Assembly (NCBI GenBank): GCA_963781895.1
Contig: CAWAIM010000005.1
Coordinates: 44,724 to 108,723 of the forward strand
Direction: 5' to 3'
DNA from: Roseiarcus sp963781895
GTDB lineage: Bacteria > Pseudomonadota > Alphaproteobacteria > Rhizobiales > Beijerinckiaceae
Length of the DNA: 64,000 nt
How positions within the stretch are numbered: the stretch's first letter is position 1; every line of letters starts with the position of its first letter. This document shows positions 52,957 to 62,243 of the stretch, piece after piece. The position numbers and the translations under genes were made by a program. The notes below the pieces were generated by a model. The model was not told the DNA's origin. It saw only the letters and a list, made by a program, of their open reading frames with translations, and made no database searches.

Positions 52957-54948
52957 TCAGACGCCGAGCCGGTCGGTTGAGGCTTGCGCGACGGCCTCCG
53001 GGGTAATGCCGAAGTGCTGATAAAGCGCCTTGTAGGGCGCGCTCCCGCCGTAACCTGTCATGCCGATGAACGGACCGTCGCCGATGATGGCGTCCCAGCC
53101 CTGACGGACCGCGGCTTCGACGCCGACTTTCACTTTCGCCGAGCCGATCACCGAGCGGCGATAATCCTCCGGCTGTTCGAAGAACGCCTCCATGCACGGC
53201 ACCGAGACCACCCTGGCCGCGACCCCCTTGGCCTTCAGCAGCGTCTGCGCGGCGACCGCGAGCGACACCTCCGATCCAGAGGCGAAGATCGACACGACGG
53301 CGGGCTCCGAGGCGGGGGAGATCTCGTATGCGCCAAGCGCGCACAGGTTTTCTGCGACATGGGCGCGCCGCAGCGCCGGCAGATTTTGTCGCGTCAGGGC
53401 GATGATCGATGGCGACCGCCGGCGCTCGAGCGCCGACTGCCAGCATTCGACCGTCTCGACGCTGTCGGCCGGGCGGTAGAGATAGAGGTTCGGCATCGCG
53501 CGCAACGACGCCAGTTGTTCGACCGGCTGATGCGTCGGCCCGTCCTCGCCGAGGCCGATCGAGTCGTGGGTGAACGCATGACAAACCCGGATTCCCATCA
53601 GGGCGGCCAGCCGCAGGGACGGACGGCAATAATCGGTGAAGATGAGGAACGAAGCCCCCGAGGGGATGATGCCGCCGTGCAGCGCCAGGCCGTTGCAGGC
53701 CGCCGCCATGCCGTGCTCGCGGATGCCCCAGTGCATGTAGCGGCCGGAATAGTCCGGCGGAGTGATGTCGGCGGTCGCGGCGACTTTGGTGTTGTTGGAA
53801 GGGGTGAGGTCCGCGGAGCCGGTCATGAGTTCCGGCGCGAGCGGCGCGATCATGTTCAGCACCGCCTCGCCCGCCTTGCGGGTCGCGATCTCCGGCGCCT
53901 GCTCCGCGAGCTTGCGCTTGTACGCATCGATCGCCTCGTCGAAGCCCTTGGGAAGATCGCCGCGGATGCGCCGCTCGAACTCGGCCCGCTCTTCCGGCTC
54001 GAGCGCGTCGATCGTGCGGCGCCAGGCGTCATGCTGGCGCTTGCCGCGCGCTCCGACCTTGCGCCAGGCGGACAGAATCTCGTTCGGCACGACGAACGGC
54101 TCGTAGGGCCAGTGCAGCGTCTCGCGCGCGCCGGCGACTTCGGCCGCGCCCAGCGCCTCGCCATGCGCCTTGCTCGTTCCCGCCTTGGTCGGCGCGCCGA
54201 AACCGATCGTCGTCTTGCAGGCGATCAGCGTCGGCTGGTCGGACCGTTTGGCGGCGCGTATGGCGCGCAGGATCGCTTTCGGGTCGTGCCCGCTGATGAG
54301 GGTCGCCTTCCACCCCGCGGCGCGAAAGCGTGCGACCTGGTCGACCGAGTTGGCAAGCGTGATCTTGCCGTCGATCGAGATGCCGTTGTCGTCCCAGAAT
54401 ACGATCAGCTTGGAGAGCCTCGCGTGGCCGGCGATCCCGATCGCCTCCTGGCTGACGCCCTCCATGAGATCGCCGTCGGAGGCGAGCACGAACGTGTGAT
54501 GGTCGACGATCCCGCCGAAACGGGCGGCAAGCATCCGCTCGGCAAGCGCCATCCCGACCGCGGTCGCCAGTCCCTGCCCAAGCGGCCCAGTGGTCGTCTC
54601 GACCCCGAGCGTGTGGCCATATTCGGGATGACCGGGCGTCTTCGAGCCGAGCTGGCGGAACGCCTTCAAATCGTCGATCGTCAGGCCTTGCTTGCCGCCG
54701 ACGCCGGTCAAATACAGCAGCGCGTACAGCATCATCGAGCCATGACCGGCCGACAGGACGAAGCGGTCGCGGTCCGGCCAGAACGGATCGGAAGCGTCGA
54801 ATTTCAGCACGTCGCGAAACAGCACGGTGGCGATGTCGGCCGCCCCCATCGGCAAGCCGGGGTGTCCGCTATTGGCCTTCTCGACCGCGTCGACCGCGAG
54901 AAAGCGGATTGCGTTCGCCATTAAATCGTGCGCCGGGCTCGTCGCCAT
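52957..54948 (-). CDS. tkt: Transketolase
   Basis: 663 residues. The thiamine diphosphate domain has ANSGHPGLPMGAADIA, HTLGVETTTGPLGQG, DGDLMEGVSQEA and WDDNGISIDG. The pyrimidine domain has HDSIGLGEDGPTHQPVEQ, the catalytic base region, and the C-domain completes the fold. It transfers two-carbon units between sugar phosphates. AGGAG lies about seven bases before the ATG. First gene of the tkt-gap-pgk run, divergent from the DUF4164-zapA pair over about 155 bp that should hold both promoters. Confidence 0.97.
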   Translation of the reverse strand: MATSPAHDLMANAIRFLAVDAVEKANSGHPGLPMGAADIATVLFRDVLKFDASDPFWPDRDRFVLSAGHGSMMLYALLYLTGVGGKQGLTIDDLKAFRQLGSKTPGHPEYGHTLGVETTTGPLGQGLATAVGMALAERMLAARFGGIVDHHTFVLASDGDLMEGVSQEAIGIAGHARLSKLIVFWDDNGISIDGKITLANSVDQVARFRAAGWKATLISGHDPKAILRAIRAAKRSDQPTLIACKTTIGFGAPTKAGTSKAHGEALGAAEVAGARETLHWPYEPFVVPNEILSAWRKVGARGKRQHDAWRRTIDALEPEERAEFERRIRGDLPKGFDEAIDAYKRKLAEQAPEIATRKAGEAVLNMIAPLAPELMTGSADLTPSNNTKVAATADITPPDYSGRYMHWGIREHGMAAACNGLALHGGIIPSGASFLIFTDYCRPSLRLAALMGIRVCHAFTHDSIGLGEDGPTHQPVEQLASLRAMPNLYLYRPADSVETVECWQSALERRRSPSIIALTRQNLPALRRAHVAENLCALGAYEISPASEPAVVSIFASGSEVSLAVAAQTLLKAKGVAARVVSVPCMEAFFEQPEDYRRSVIGSAKVKVGVEAAVRQGWDAIIGDGPFIGMTGYGGSAPYKALYQHFGITPEAVAQASTDRLGV

Positions 54949-55104
54949 GGAGGGTCTCCTTCGCTCGTACGCTCCCGGGACCGGGCCCGGACCGCCGGCG
55001 GGAGATCAGATAGGGGTGACGTGCGGAACCTGTCAATCGTCGCGGCGCGCGTGACCGCAAAGCGTTGACGCGGCCTTGAAGCATCGCGTAAACAAAACGC
55101 TGCA

Positions 55105-55407
55105 ATGGACAGAATTGATGCGTCCTCGAACGCTCTGGAGCTGTCGCTGAGGCGACTCGCCTCGGCCGTCGAATCGTTGGAGCGCGCGGCCGAGCGGCGC
55201 ATGCGCCTCGACGAAGCCCGCGCGAGCGTCGAAGAAGAATACGCCCTGATGCAGGACGATCGCTCGCGGCTTGCGGTCGAACTCGACGCCGCGCTCGACC
55301 GCTCGCGCGGCCTCGAGGCCGCCAGCCTCGAGGCGGGCGAGCGGCTCGCGCAGGCGGCGCGGACGATCGGAAAAATTCTCGAAAGAATGGACCCGGCGGC
55401 GGGCTAG
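55105..55407 (+). CDS. DUF4164 family coiled-coil protein
   Basis: 100 residues, almost wholly predicted coiled coil with regular Leu/Ala heptads from about 10 to 95 (ALELSLRRLASAVESLERA ... YALMQDDRSRLAVELDAAL). The family is confined largely to Rhizobiales and is conserved directly upstream of zapA, as here (32 bp gap). A role linked to cell division or ZapA assembly is inferred from that neighbourhood only. Confidence 0.85.
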   Translation: MDRIDASSNALELSLRRLASAVESLERAAERRMRLDEARASVEEEYALMQDDRSRLAVELDAALDRSRGLEAASLEAGERLAQAARTIGKILERMDPAAG

Positions 55408-55439
55408 GCGCCGGGCGGTTGCTGACAAAGGCGCGCGAC

Positions 55440-55776
55440 ATGGCCCAAGTGTTCAGTCACGATCGACAACCGCAAGTATCGCCTCGCCTGCAACGAGGGC
55501 GAAGAAGCGCGACTGGAGTTGCTTGCGGGCATAATCGACAGCAAGATCGGCGAGTTGCGCGCCTCGTTCGGCGAGATCGGCGACCAGCGCCTCGTCGTCA
55601 TGGCGGCATTGACGATCGCCGACAATCTGGCGGAAGCCCGCGACGAGGCGAACGCCGAGCGAAAGCGCACCGAGGCGGCGCTGGAGCGCGCGTCGGCGAT
55701 CTCGTCGGGCCTCGACGAACTCGGTTCGCGGCTCGAAGCTGTGGCCGCGCGTCTCGCGGGCGGCGCCGGCGGGTGA
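55440..55776 (+). pseudogene. zapA: Cell division protein ZapA, one frameshift near the start
   Basis: The ATG at 55440 begins MAQV; within six codons the family sequence moves to another frame (VTIDNRKYRLACNEGEE), which runs through LLAGIIDSKIGELRASFG and GDQRLVVMAALTIADNL to the stop at 55776. One extra or missing base around 55453-55458 accounts for it. ZapA binds and bundles FtsZ at the Z-ring. Without correction, no good start exists for the main frame until 55519. Probably a sequencing indel. It follows DUF4164 and converges on leuA. Confidence 0.85.
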
Positions 55777-55828
55777 CGCTTTCGGCCGCTCTCTTTGGAT
55801 CAGAGCCTACCGGCGACGCGTCCGCGCC

Positions 55829-57511
55829 TCACGCCGCGCCCTCCCGGCGCATCAGCCGCATGACGGCGCTCAAGGTCGCTTTGAGCGAGGCCATCACGAT
55901 GCTTGGGTCGATGCCGACCCCGTGCAACGCCTGGCCATGCGCGTCCTGGATTTCGACGTAGCAGGCCGCGGTGGCGTTGGCCCCGCGGCCGACGGCGTGC
56001 TCGTGATAGTCGATGAAAGAGAACTCGACCTTAAACGCCTTCTTCAGCGCGTCGACGAAGGCGTCGATCGGGCCGTTGCCCTCCCCTTCGATCGTCACCA
56101 AAGAGCCGTCGGCCTTGCGCAAGGTCGCGACCAGCTCGCGGTTGTCGGGGCTGGTCGGGACCATCTGCTGCTTGATCAGCGTCAGCGGCGCATCGTCGAG
56201 CAGATAGGCTTGGCGGAACAAGGCCCAAAGTTCCGGCGAGGTCAGCTCCTTGCCGTCCGCGTCCATCCGCTCCTGCGCGATCTTGGAGAACTCCACCTGC
56301 AGCGTGCGCGGCAGATCGAGCCCGTGATCGGCGCGCAAAATATAGGCCATGCCGCCCTTGCCGGACTGGCTGTTGATGCGGATCACCGCCTCGTAATCGC
56401 GCCCGACGTCCTTGGGATCGATCGGCAGATAGGGCACCTGGAACAACGGATCGTTGCGCATGGCCTGCGCCTCGAATCCCTTCTTGATCGCGTCCTGATG
56501 CGAGCCGGAAAAGGCCGTGTAGACGAGTTCGCCGACGTAGGGGTGGCGCTGATGCACCGGCAGCTGATTGCAGTGCTCGGCGACCTCCTTGATCGCGTTC
56601 ACGTCATGCAGATCGAGCCCGGGATCGACGCCCTGCGTGAACAGGTTCAGCGCCATGGTGACGATGTCGACATTGCCGGTGCGCTCGCCATTGCCGAACA
56701 GCGTGCCCTCGACCCGTTCGGCGCCGGCCATCAGCGCGAGTTCCGCCGCCGCGACCGCGGTGCCGCGGTCGTTGTGCGGATGGACGGACAGAATGACGCT
56801 GGAGCGGTCCGAGACGTGTCGCCCGAACCATTCGAACTGGTCGGCGTAGGTGTTGGGCGTCGCCATTTCGACGGTCGCCGGCAGGTTGAGGATGAGCCGG
56901 TTGCGCGGCGTCGGCCGAATGACGTCCTTGACCGCCTCGCAGATCTCGAGAGCGAATTCGAGCTCGGTGCCGGTGAAGCTCTCCGGCGAATATTCGAACT
57001 GGAAATCCGTGCCGGGCGTCGCGTCGGCGAGCGCCCTGACCTGCCTGGCGGCGTTGACGGCGATCTCGGTGACGCCCTTCCGGTCGGTCCTGAACACGAC
57101 CTCGCGCTGCAGGGTCGAAGTCGAATTGTAGAAGTGGACGATGACTTTCCTGGCGCCCTTGACGGACTCGAAGGTGCGCTCGATCAGCTCCGGGCGGCAC
57201 TGGGTCAGAACCTGGATCGCCACGTCCTCGGGAATTGCGCCGCCGTCGATGATCGAGCGCACGAAATCGAAATCCGTCTGCGAGGCCGAGGGAAAGGCGA
57301 CCTCGATCTCCTTGAAGCCCATCCCGACCAGCAGTCGGAACATGCGGTTCTTGCGATCGACGCCCATCGGCTCGATCAGCGCCTGGTTGCCGTCGCGCAA
57401 GTCCACCGAGCACCAGATCGGCGCCTTGTCGATGACGTGGGAGGGCCATTGGCGATCGGGCAGGACGATCGGCGCATAGGCGCGATATTTGGCGATTGGC
57501 ATAGTGGTCAT
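55829..57511 (-). CDS. leuA: 2-isopropylmalate synthase
   Basis: 560 residues from the ATG at 57511 (MTTMPIAKYRAY), preceded by AAGGG. It belongs to the long LeuA form found in Actinobacteria, yeast and many Rhizobiales. The catalytic barrel has DLRDGNQALIEPM and HPHNDRGTAVAAAELALMAGAERVEG-like segment (core HPHNDRGTAV, then GTLFGNGERTGN), and the C-terminal regulatory LeuA dimer domain includes EGEGNGPIDAFVDAL. It condenses acetyl-CoA with 2-oxoisovalerate, the first step of leucine synthesis, with leucine feedback through the C-terminal domain. Confidence 0.97.
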   Translation of the reverse strand: MTTMPIAKYRAYAPIVLPDRQWPSHVIDKAPIWCSVDLRDGNQALIEPMGVDRKNRMFRLLVGMGFKEIEVAFPSASQTDFDFVRSIIDGGAIPEDVAIQVLTQCRPELIERTFESVKGARKVIVHFYNSTSTLQREVVFRTDRKGVTEIAVNAARQVRALADATPGTDFQFEYSPESFTGTELEFALEICEAVKDVIRPTPRNRLILNLPATVEMATPNTYADQFEWFGRHVSDRSSVILSVHPHNDRGTAVAAAELALMAGAERVEGTLFGNGERTGNVDIVTMALNLFTQGVDPGLDLHDVNAIKEVAEHCNQLPVHQRHPYVGELVYTAFSGSHQDAIKKGFEAQAMRNDPLFQVPYLPIDPKDVGRDYEAVIRINSQSGKGGMAYILRADHGLDLPRTLQVEFSKIAQERMDADGKELTSPELWALFRQAYLLDDAPLTLIKQQMVPTSPDNRELVATLRKADGSLVTIEGEGNGPIDAFVDALKKAFKVEFSFIDYHEHAVGRGANATAACYVEIQDAHGQALHGVGIDPSIVMASLKATLSAVMRLMRREGAA

Positions 57512-57607
57512 GACGAACCCTTGAGAAGCGTTGCGGCGGCCTCGGCTCAAAGCGGCCGGGCGAAAAAGCCTGTTGTCTTCGGAGAAAGAGAAGGCGAAAC
57601 TATGCGT

Positions 57608-57666
57608 CCCGGCGCGCGTCAGAGCGCCGGGCGGCTAAGTTGCAGGGTCGTCGAGCGCCTTCGCAT
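57608..57666 (-). promoter_or_regulatory. Possible leuA leader: short open frame ending in a hairpin
   Basis: About 100 bases before leuA a 15-codon frame (57666 to 57619; MRRRSTTLQLSRPAL) ends with its stop in the loop of an 8-bp GC stem (57608-57615 with 57624-57631). Three of its last eight codons are Leu. There is no U-run after the stem and no strong ribosome site, so attenuation is only a possibility. Confidence 0.25.
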
Positions 57667-57920
57667 CACGCGCTATCAATCAGAGATGGGCGAAAAAATC
57701 AACCGCTGGTTTTTGCGCACGAGGGGCGCCCCCGCCCCGTCGCCGCAGCCGATTCCTCCAACGCGACAGGCTCATGGATCGGCTCCAGCCAAGCGCGAGG
57801 CCTCGCACGTGACCCCATGCGGATGATGGTGTAACTTCGATCCGGGAGCCAGCGCTGGCGACGGGGCCGGCCGATTTGCCGGACCGTCCAAGAGCTGGGT
57901 CCAAGAGCTTGGGGACGTCC

Positions 57921-58829
57921 ATGGCGTTTCGCACGGCTATCGCGCAAGCGAACTTTGACAGCGTCTTTCGGCCCGCCGACCGCGGGCGTCCGGCGACGCT
58001 GACCATCCGCGTGAAAGTTGCGCTCAATCCGCTCGATCCCGCCGCCGCATGGGTCGCCCGGCCAAAGAACGGACAACAGCCTCCGATCCATATCGCCGCC
58101 GGCGCGGGCGCGATCAGGCGAGGCCCCGTCGTCGACTATAACGGAAATCCGTTCCTGTGCCGCAGCTGGATGACGGCGGAATGGAACGCTTTCAAAATCC
58201 GTTTCAAGCAGATGGTCGAACTCGGGTGGAACAACCAAATTCTGCTTCTGCCGACCGACGACGACGATCCAAGCTATCGTTTGACCGACGAAGAATTTCG
58301 CCAGTTGGTGGTGAACCCGAGAATTGCAGCTTACGTCGCCTGCGCGATCGACATCGAGCTCGTTCCAATTGGCGGGGCGGCGCACGCCCTGATCGAAGTG
58401 GCCCACCTCGATCAAAAGAGCGGCCATTTCCGCGTCTGGATGAACCGCATAACCAATGAGAGCAACGACTTCTCGTCCAGCACGCGGCCGCAATGGCCGG
58501 GCCATCTCTTCCGACAAGTCACCTCGGCGCACGAAATCGGACACTGGCTGCATAATCTCTCCTCGACTTATTTCGAGCACATCGACGCCGCCTACGCGCG
58601 GGCCCTCTCGACCGGCGCGACGCCGGACACACAATATGGCCACACTGAGACTCTCCGCTCCGCCTTGATGGGGGCCGGCGCCGTCGCGAGCCGCCACGAA
58701 GCGACGCCATGGTTGGCGCGAATGCCTCGGCATGCGCACGGATCGATCGGTTGGGCCTATGTTCATCGGGTGAATTTCTCCGGCGCCATGACGCAGCTCT
58801 CGGCTCGACAACGGGCCTTGTTTCCGTAG
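57921..58829 (+). CDS. Orphan zincin-like protein with HEIGH motif
   Basis: 302 residues from the ATG at 57921; a longer frame starts at 57876. The C-terminal third has SAHEIGHWLH, an HExxH zinc motif (H204, E205, H208), with later His/Glu residues (GHTE, RHAHG) that could give the third ligand. The N-terminal part has LTIRVKVALNPL and LGWNNQILLLPTDDDD and is not recognised. There is no signal peptide or membrane helix, so the protein is cytoplasmic or exported by another route. It stands alone, divergent from leuA. A protease role is inferred from the motif only. Confidence 0.65.
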   Translation: MAFRTAIAQANFDSVFRPADRGRPATLTIRVKVALNPLDPAAAWVARPKNGQQPPIHIAAGAGAIRRGPVVDYNGNPFLCRSWMTAEWNAFKIRFKQMVELGWNNQILLLPTDDDDPSYRLTDEEFRQLVVNPRIAAYVACAIDIELVPIGGAAHALIEVAHLDQKSGHFRVWMNRITNESNDFSSSTRPQWPGHLFRQVTSAHEIGHWLHNLSSTYFEHIDAAYARALSTGATPDTQYGHTETLRSALMGAGAVASRHEATPWLARMPRHAHGSIGWAYVHRVNFSGAMTQLSARQRALFP

Positions 58830-58969
58830 CGGCGAACCGATCAAGCCAAAGACCACAACCCGTTCAATTTGGTCTCACACGGAGGACGTGAGCCGTTCCC
58901 TTCCGGTTCTATGGCGGGGGCGATTTTGTTCGGACCATTCCTTCCCCCTCGCCGAAGGCGCTTTGAACC

Positions 58970-59882
58970 ATGACGCGCGACCCTCTCGCCTGCGGCGACC
59001 TCATCGCCTCCCGCCGCTACGCCTACGCGATGGCCGCCGCGGCGGAGGGAGACTGGAGCGCGGCGCGGGAGGTTCTCGAACAGGCGCTGGAGCGCGCCCC
59101 GGATTGGGCGCCGGCGTGGTTCGCGCTCGGCGAAGCCAGGCAAAAGCTCGGCGACATCGAGCGCGCGGCGGAAGCGTTCCGCGCCGCGCTCGCGGCCGAT
59201 CCGGCCGACGCTCAAGGGGCGGCGGCGCGGTTGGCGCTGATCGGGCGCGGCGAAACGCCGAGCGCCCTGCCCGAGGCCTATGTCGCGCGACTGTTCGACG
59301 ACTACGCGCCGCGCTTCGACGCGCATCTGACCGACAATCTGTTCTACCGCGGCCCCGCCCTCATCGCCGAGGCGATTGAGTTGCGCGGCGCCGGGCCGGC
59401 GCTTCGCCAGCGTCCTCGACATCGGCTGCGGCACCGGCCTCATGGGCGAAGCGCTGCGCGGCAAGGCCGACCGCCTGACCGGGGTCGATCTTTCGCCGGG
59501 CATGATCGCCAAGGCCCGCGAGCGCGGCCTCTATCAGGCGCTCGAACTCGGGGACGCGGTTGACCTTCTGAGCCGCCGGCCGCCGGCGGAGTTTGATCTC
59601 GTCGTCGCCGCCGATTTCCTGGTCTATTTCGGAGACCTCGAGCCGGTCTTCCTTGCGACCATGAGCGCCCTCAGTCCTGGCGGCCTGTTCGCCTTCTCGG
59701 TCGAGACCTGCGAGGGCGACGGGTTCCGGCTTGGCGCGTCGGTGCGATTCGCCCACGCGCGCGACTACCTCGAGCGAACCGCCGTCGCCGTCGGCCTGCG
59801 CCCGTTACGTATCGATGAGGCCTCGACGCGGCGCGAGGAGGGACGCGACGCGCCAGGATTGGTGTGCGTATTCGCGCGCTAA
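58970..59882 (+). pseudogene. TPR-containing class I SAM-dependent methyltransferase, one frameshift
   Basis: The first 140 codons contain about two TPR units (AAEGDWSAAREVLEQALERA, APAWFALGEARQKLGD), then LPEAYVARLFDDYAPRFDAHL, the entry to the methyltransferase domain. Near 59398 the sequence moves to another frame, which continues SVLDIGCGTGLMGEALRG, GVDLSPGMIAKARERG and FDLVVAADFLVYFGDL to the stop at 59882. Restored, the protein would be about 303 residues. This TPR-methyltransferase family is common in Alphaproteobacteria; the substrate is unknown. A single-base indel is likely. Confidence 0.85.
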
Positions 59883-60217
59883 CGCGGCATGCGACAAAGT
59901 GGACGCCGGTCGTTCGCAAAAACCCGCGATTTCGGGGACTCGAGAGCCTGCCGCGAGCGGAGTCCCGAGGTTTCGACACAGCCGATCGACTGCCGGAGCG
60001 CCGCGGAATTCTGCGCGATACGCTGTCGCGGTCGACTACGGATCGTATAACCGCCTCCATTTTCCAGACACGCGGGCATCGCCAAAATTGGCGCACTATA
60101 AAATCGCCTTTACTTTCTTCCGTTCACCTTCCGGACAGCTAAACTCGTACTATGTATATTTTCGGCTGTGAGGCATGTAACGCCAGTTCCAGCCGCCGGC
60201 CTTAAGAGGAGTTGGTC
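59883..60217. other. Intergenic region upstream of the Gly/His-rich protein
   Basis: 335 bp with no gene. The last 90 bp are AT-richer (around 60100-60175) and should hold the promoter of the following gene; a TATATTTT stretch lies at about 60154. No operator or RNA structure was recognised. Confidence 0.5.
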
Positions 60218-60673
60218 ATGCATACGCTGTTCAAGAATAAGCTCGCAGGGATTCTCGCGGCGACCACGCTCGCGGTCGCGACCTTCGGCGGCGCCGCGCC
60301 GGCATCCGCCTTCATGCATGGCGGCGGCGGCGGGGGATTTCACGGCGGCGGGGGATTTCACGGCGGCGGCGGATTCCACGGCGGCGGCGGGTTTCGCGGC
60401 GGCGGGTTTCACGGCGGCCTTGGGGGATTCCATGGGGGTCGCGGCTTCGGCGGCGGCTACGGTCGCGGCTTCGGCGGCGGCTATGGACGTCATGGAGGCT
60501 ACGGATACGGAGGCTACGGCAGGGGCTACGGATACGGAGGCTACGGCGCGGGCTACGGATACGGAGGCTACGGCCCCTACGGCGGATACGCCGCATACGG
60601 CGGTTACCCCGGGTATTACGGCTACGGCTGCAACCCGCTGGCAATGCTCGTCAATCCTTTCATCTGCATGTGA
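60218..60673 (+). CDS. Secreted Gly/His/Tyr-rich repeat protein
   Basis: 151 residues from the ATG at 60218, with GAGGAG six bases upstream; a TTG two codons earlier is possible. A signal peptide ends at PASA-FM. Next come five to six FHGGGG/FRGGG repeats, then GYGGGY and YGYGGYG repeats, ending in a non-repetitive tail with two Cys (GCNPLAMLVNPFIC). The repeat content mirrors the lipoprotein at 23579-23944, in reversed order. Function unknown; surface or matrix roles and metal binding by His are possible. Confidence 0.75.
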   Translation: MHTLFKNKLAGILAATTLAVATFGGAAPASAFMHGGGGGGFHGGGGFHGGGGFHGGGGFRGGGFHGGLGGFHGGRGFGGGYGRGFGGGYGRHGGYGYGGYGRGYGYGGYGAGYGYGGYGPYGGYAAYGGYPGYYGYGCNPLAMLVNPFICM

Positions 60674-61100
60674 CGGTGCGACGTCGTTGTCGGACGGTTT
60701 CTCGAATGTGGAGCGGCAGTTCGCCTGACCGAAGGGGCCCGGCCGCGTGAACGAAGGCGGACGGCCGCACGCGGCCTGGTCGGGCGCTCCGTCGAGACCT
60801 GAGAGCATGACGGAGCCGGACTGGGCGCGTCGACGCGATTCGCCATGGTTCGCAGTTCGATCGACAGCCGCAATCGGACGGCGCCCGCTTCGCCCCACGC
60901 TGCGTCGACCCGGCCCGAGGCGAAATGCGACGCGTCGACCTTGGCGAGCGTATTGGCGCGCGAATGACTTTATGCCGACTCAGCGCTTTAGGTTTTTAAG
61001 CGGTCTCCTCGGCCGTCTGAGCGCCTCTGAGCGTCCTGCGCAGCCATGCGGACGCAAAGTCGAACTCGGCGTACAGCCCCAAGCTCAATCCGAAGGGCTG
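60674..61100. other. Intergenic region, no gene seen
   Basis: 427 bp between the convergent Gly/His-rich gene and an SDR gene. Long frames crossing it on the plus strand are shadows of the SDR. No terminator with a clear T-run was found. Confidence 0.5.
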
Positions 61101-61883
61101 CTAGAACCCCTCCCCGCCATCGACGGTAAGCACCTGTCCGACGACGTGGCGCGCGCGATCGCTGGCGAGGAACAGCACCGCGTCGGCGACGTCGGCAACG
61201 TCGGCGATGCGCCCGGCGGGGATGCGGCCGATGAGCGCGGCCTCGTCGAGCCGCCCGGCGCGGAAGTCTTCCAAAACCCCTTCGGTGTTGACGTGGCCGG
61301 GGGCGACGGCGTTGGCCCGCAAGCCTTGTCGCGTCCATTCGAGCGCCATGGAGCGGGTCAGACTCTCGAGCGCCGCCTTCGAGGCGGAATAGAGGCCGCA
61401 ACCCGGCGCCGGCCGCGCGCCGGCGATGCTGCTGACATTGACGATCGCCCCGTTTCGTCCTCGTGCGACCGCCCATTTCGCGAACGCGCGCGCGCAAGCG
61501 AGCGGGCCGGCGACGTTGACGGCGAAGAAACGCGACGCCGCTTCCGCGTCGGCCTCGATCAGCGGGACAAGCGCGAAATGGGCGGCGTTGTTGACGAGCA
61601 CGTCGAGCCCGCCGAAGCGCTCGACCGCCGCGGCGACGATCCGTTCGCAGTCGGAGGGCGTGGCGACGTCGGCCGCAATCGTCAGGACGCTGCGACCACA
61701 GGCGTCCTCGATCGTTGCCGCCGAACGCTCGAGCGTGTCCCTCGTTCGTCCGGCGATGGCGAGGCTCGCGCCCAGGCGCGCAAACCCGCGCGCGACCGCG
61801 AAGCCGACGCCCGTCCCGCCCCCGGTCACGATCACGACTTTTCCGGCGAACTCCGGGCGTTCGTCGCCGACCCCGTCCGTCAC
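61101..61883 (-). CDS. SDR family oxidoreductase
   Basis: 260 residues. TGGGTGVGFAVA is the glycine-rich NAD(P) loop, AGRTRDTLE suggests NADP preference, then NNAAHFALVP, catalytic Ser in NVSSIAGARP, and the YSASK Tyr-Lys pair; the C-terminus GQVLTVDGGEGF is complete. The substrate is unknown. Its start overlaps the stop of the pterin dehydratase gene by four bases, so the two are co-translated. A role in pterin metabolism is possible from context, since some SDRs reduce pterins, but the family evidence is general. Confidence 0.9.
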   Translation of the reverse strand: MTDGVGDERPEFAGKVVIVTGGGTGVGFAVARGFARLGASLAIAGRTRDTLERSAATIEDACGRSVLTIAADVATPSDCERIVAAAVERFGGLDVLVNNAAHFALVPLIEADAEAASRFFAVNVAGPLACARAFAKWAVARGRNGAIVNVSSIAGARPAPGCGLYSASKAALESLTRSMALEWTRQGLRANAVAPGHVNTEGVLEDFRAGRLDEAALIGRIPAGRIADVADVADAVLFLASDRARHVVGQVLTVDGGEGF

Positions 61884-62229
61884 TCCGACGTCCTTTGCGT
61901 TTCGCCCGGCGCCGTCAGGCCATCGACTGGAACTCGTCGCGCCGCCGCGCTGATCCGCCTGGCGGTCTCGATGTCGAGATCGGTGATCTTCATCCCTGCG
62001 TCGTGCGTGCAGAACGAGAATGACACGACATTGTAGGAATTATGGAACTCGGGATGATGGTTCATGACCTCGGCCTCGATCGCCACTTGAACGATGAAGG
62101 CGATTGCGTCGCGAAAGGTCTTGAGCTCGAACTTGGCCTCGATATTGGGCGCCTTGACCGACCATCCCGGCAATCGCGCCAGCGCCGAACGGATTTCCGC
62201 GTCGCTGAGTATCGTGTAATTTCCGCCAT
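61880..62229 (-). pseudogene. 4a-hydroxytetrahydrobiopterin dehydratase, frame break near the start
   Basis: The ATG at 62229 follows a strong GAAGGAGG site and codes MAEIT; the family sequence then continues in another frame (LSDAEIRSALARLPGWSV) with no start codon of its own in a sensible place. The rest is a complete pterin-carbinolamine dehydratase: FIVQVAIEAEVMNHHPEFHN has the catalytic HHPE..H set, and SFCTHDAGMKITDLDIETA follows. The enzyme recycles the pterin cofactor of aromatic amino acid hydroxylases; no phhA gene is in the window. One indel near 62212-62222 is likely. Confidence 0.8.
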
Positions 62230-62243
62230 CCCGGCCTCCTCCT

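Noticed and set aside
60218..60673. Short regular repeats considered as a CRISPR array
   Set aside because: The repeats are 12-18 bp units without unique spacers and encode Gly-rich peptide; the same holds for 23579-23944.
60747..62036. A 429-codon plus-strand frame
   Set aside because: Arg/Asp-rich antisense shadow of the SDR gene.
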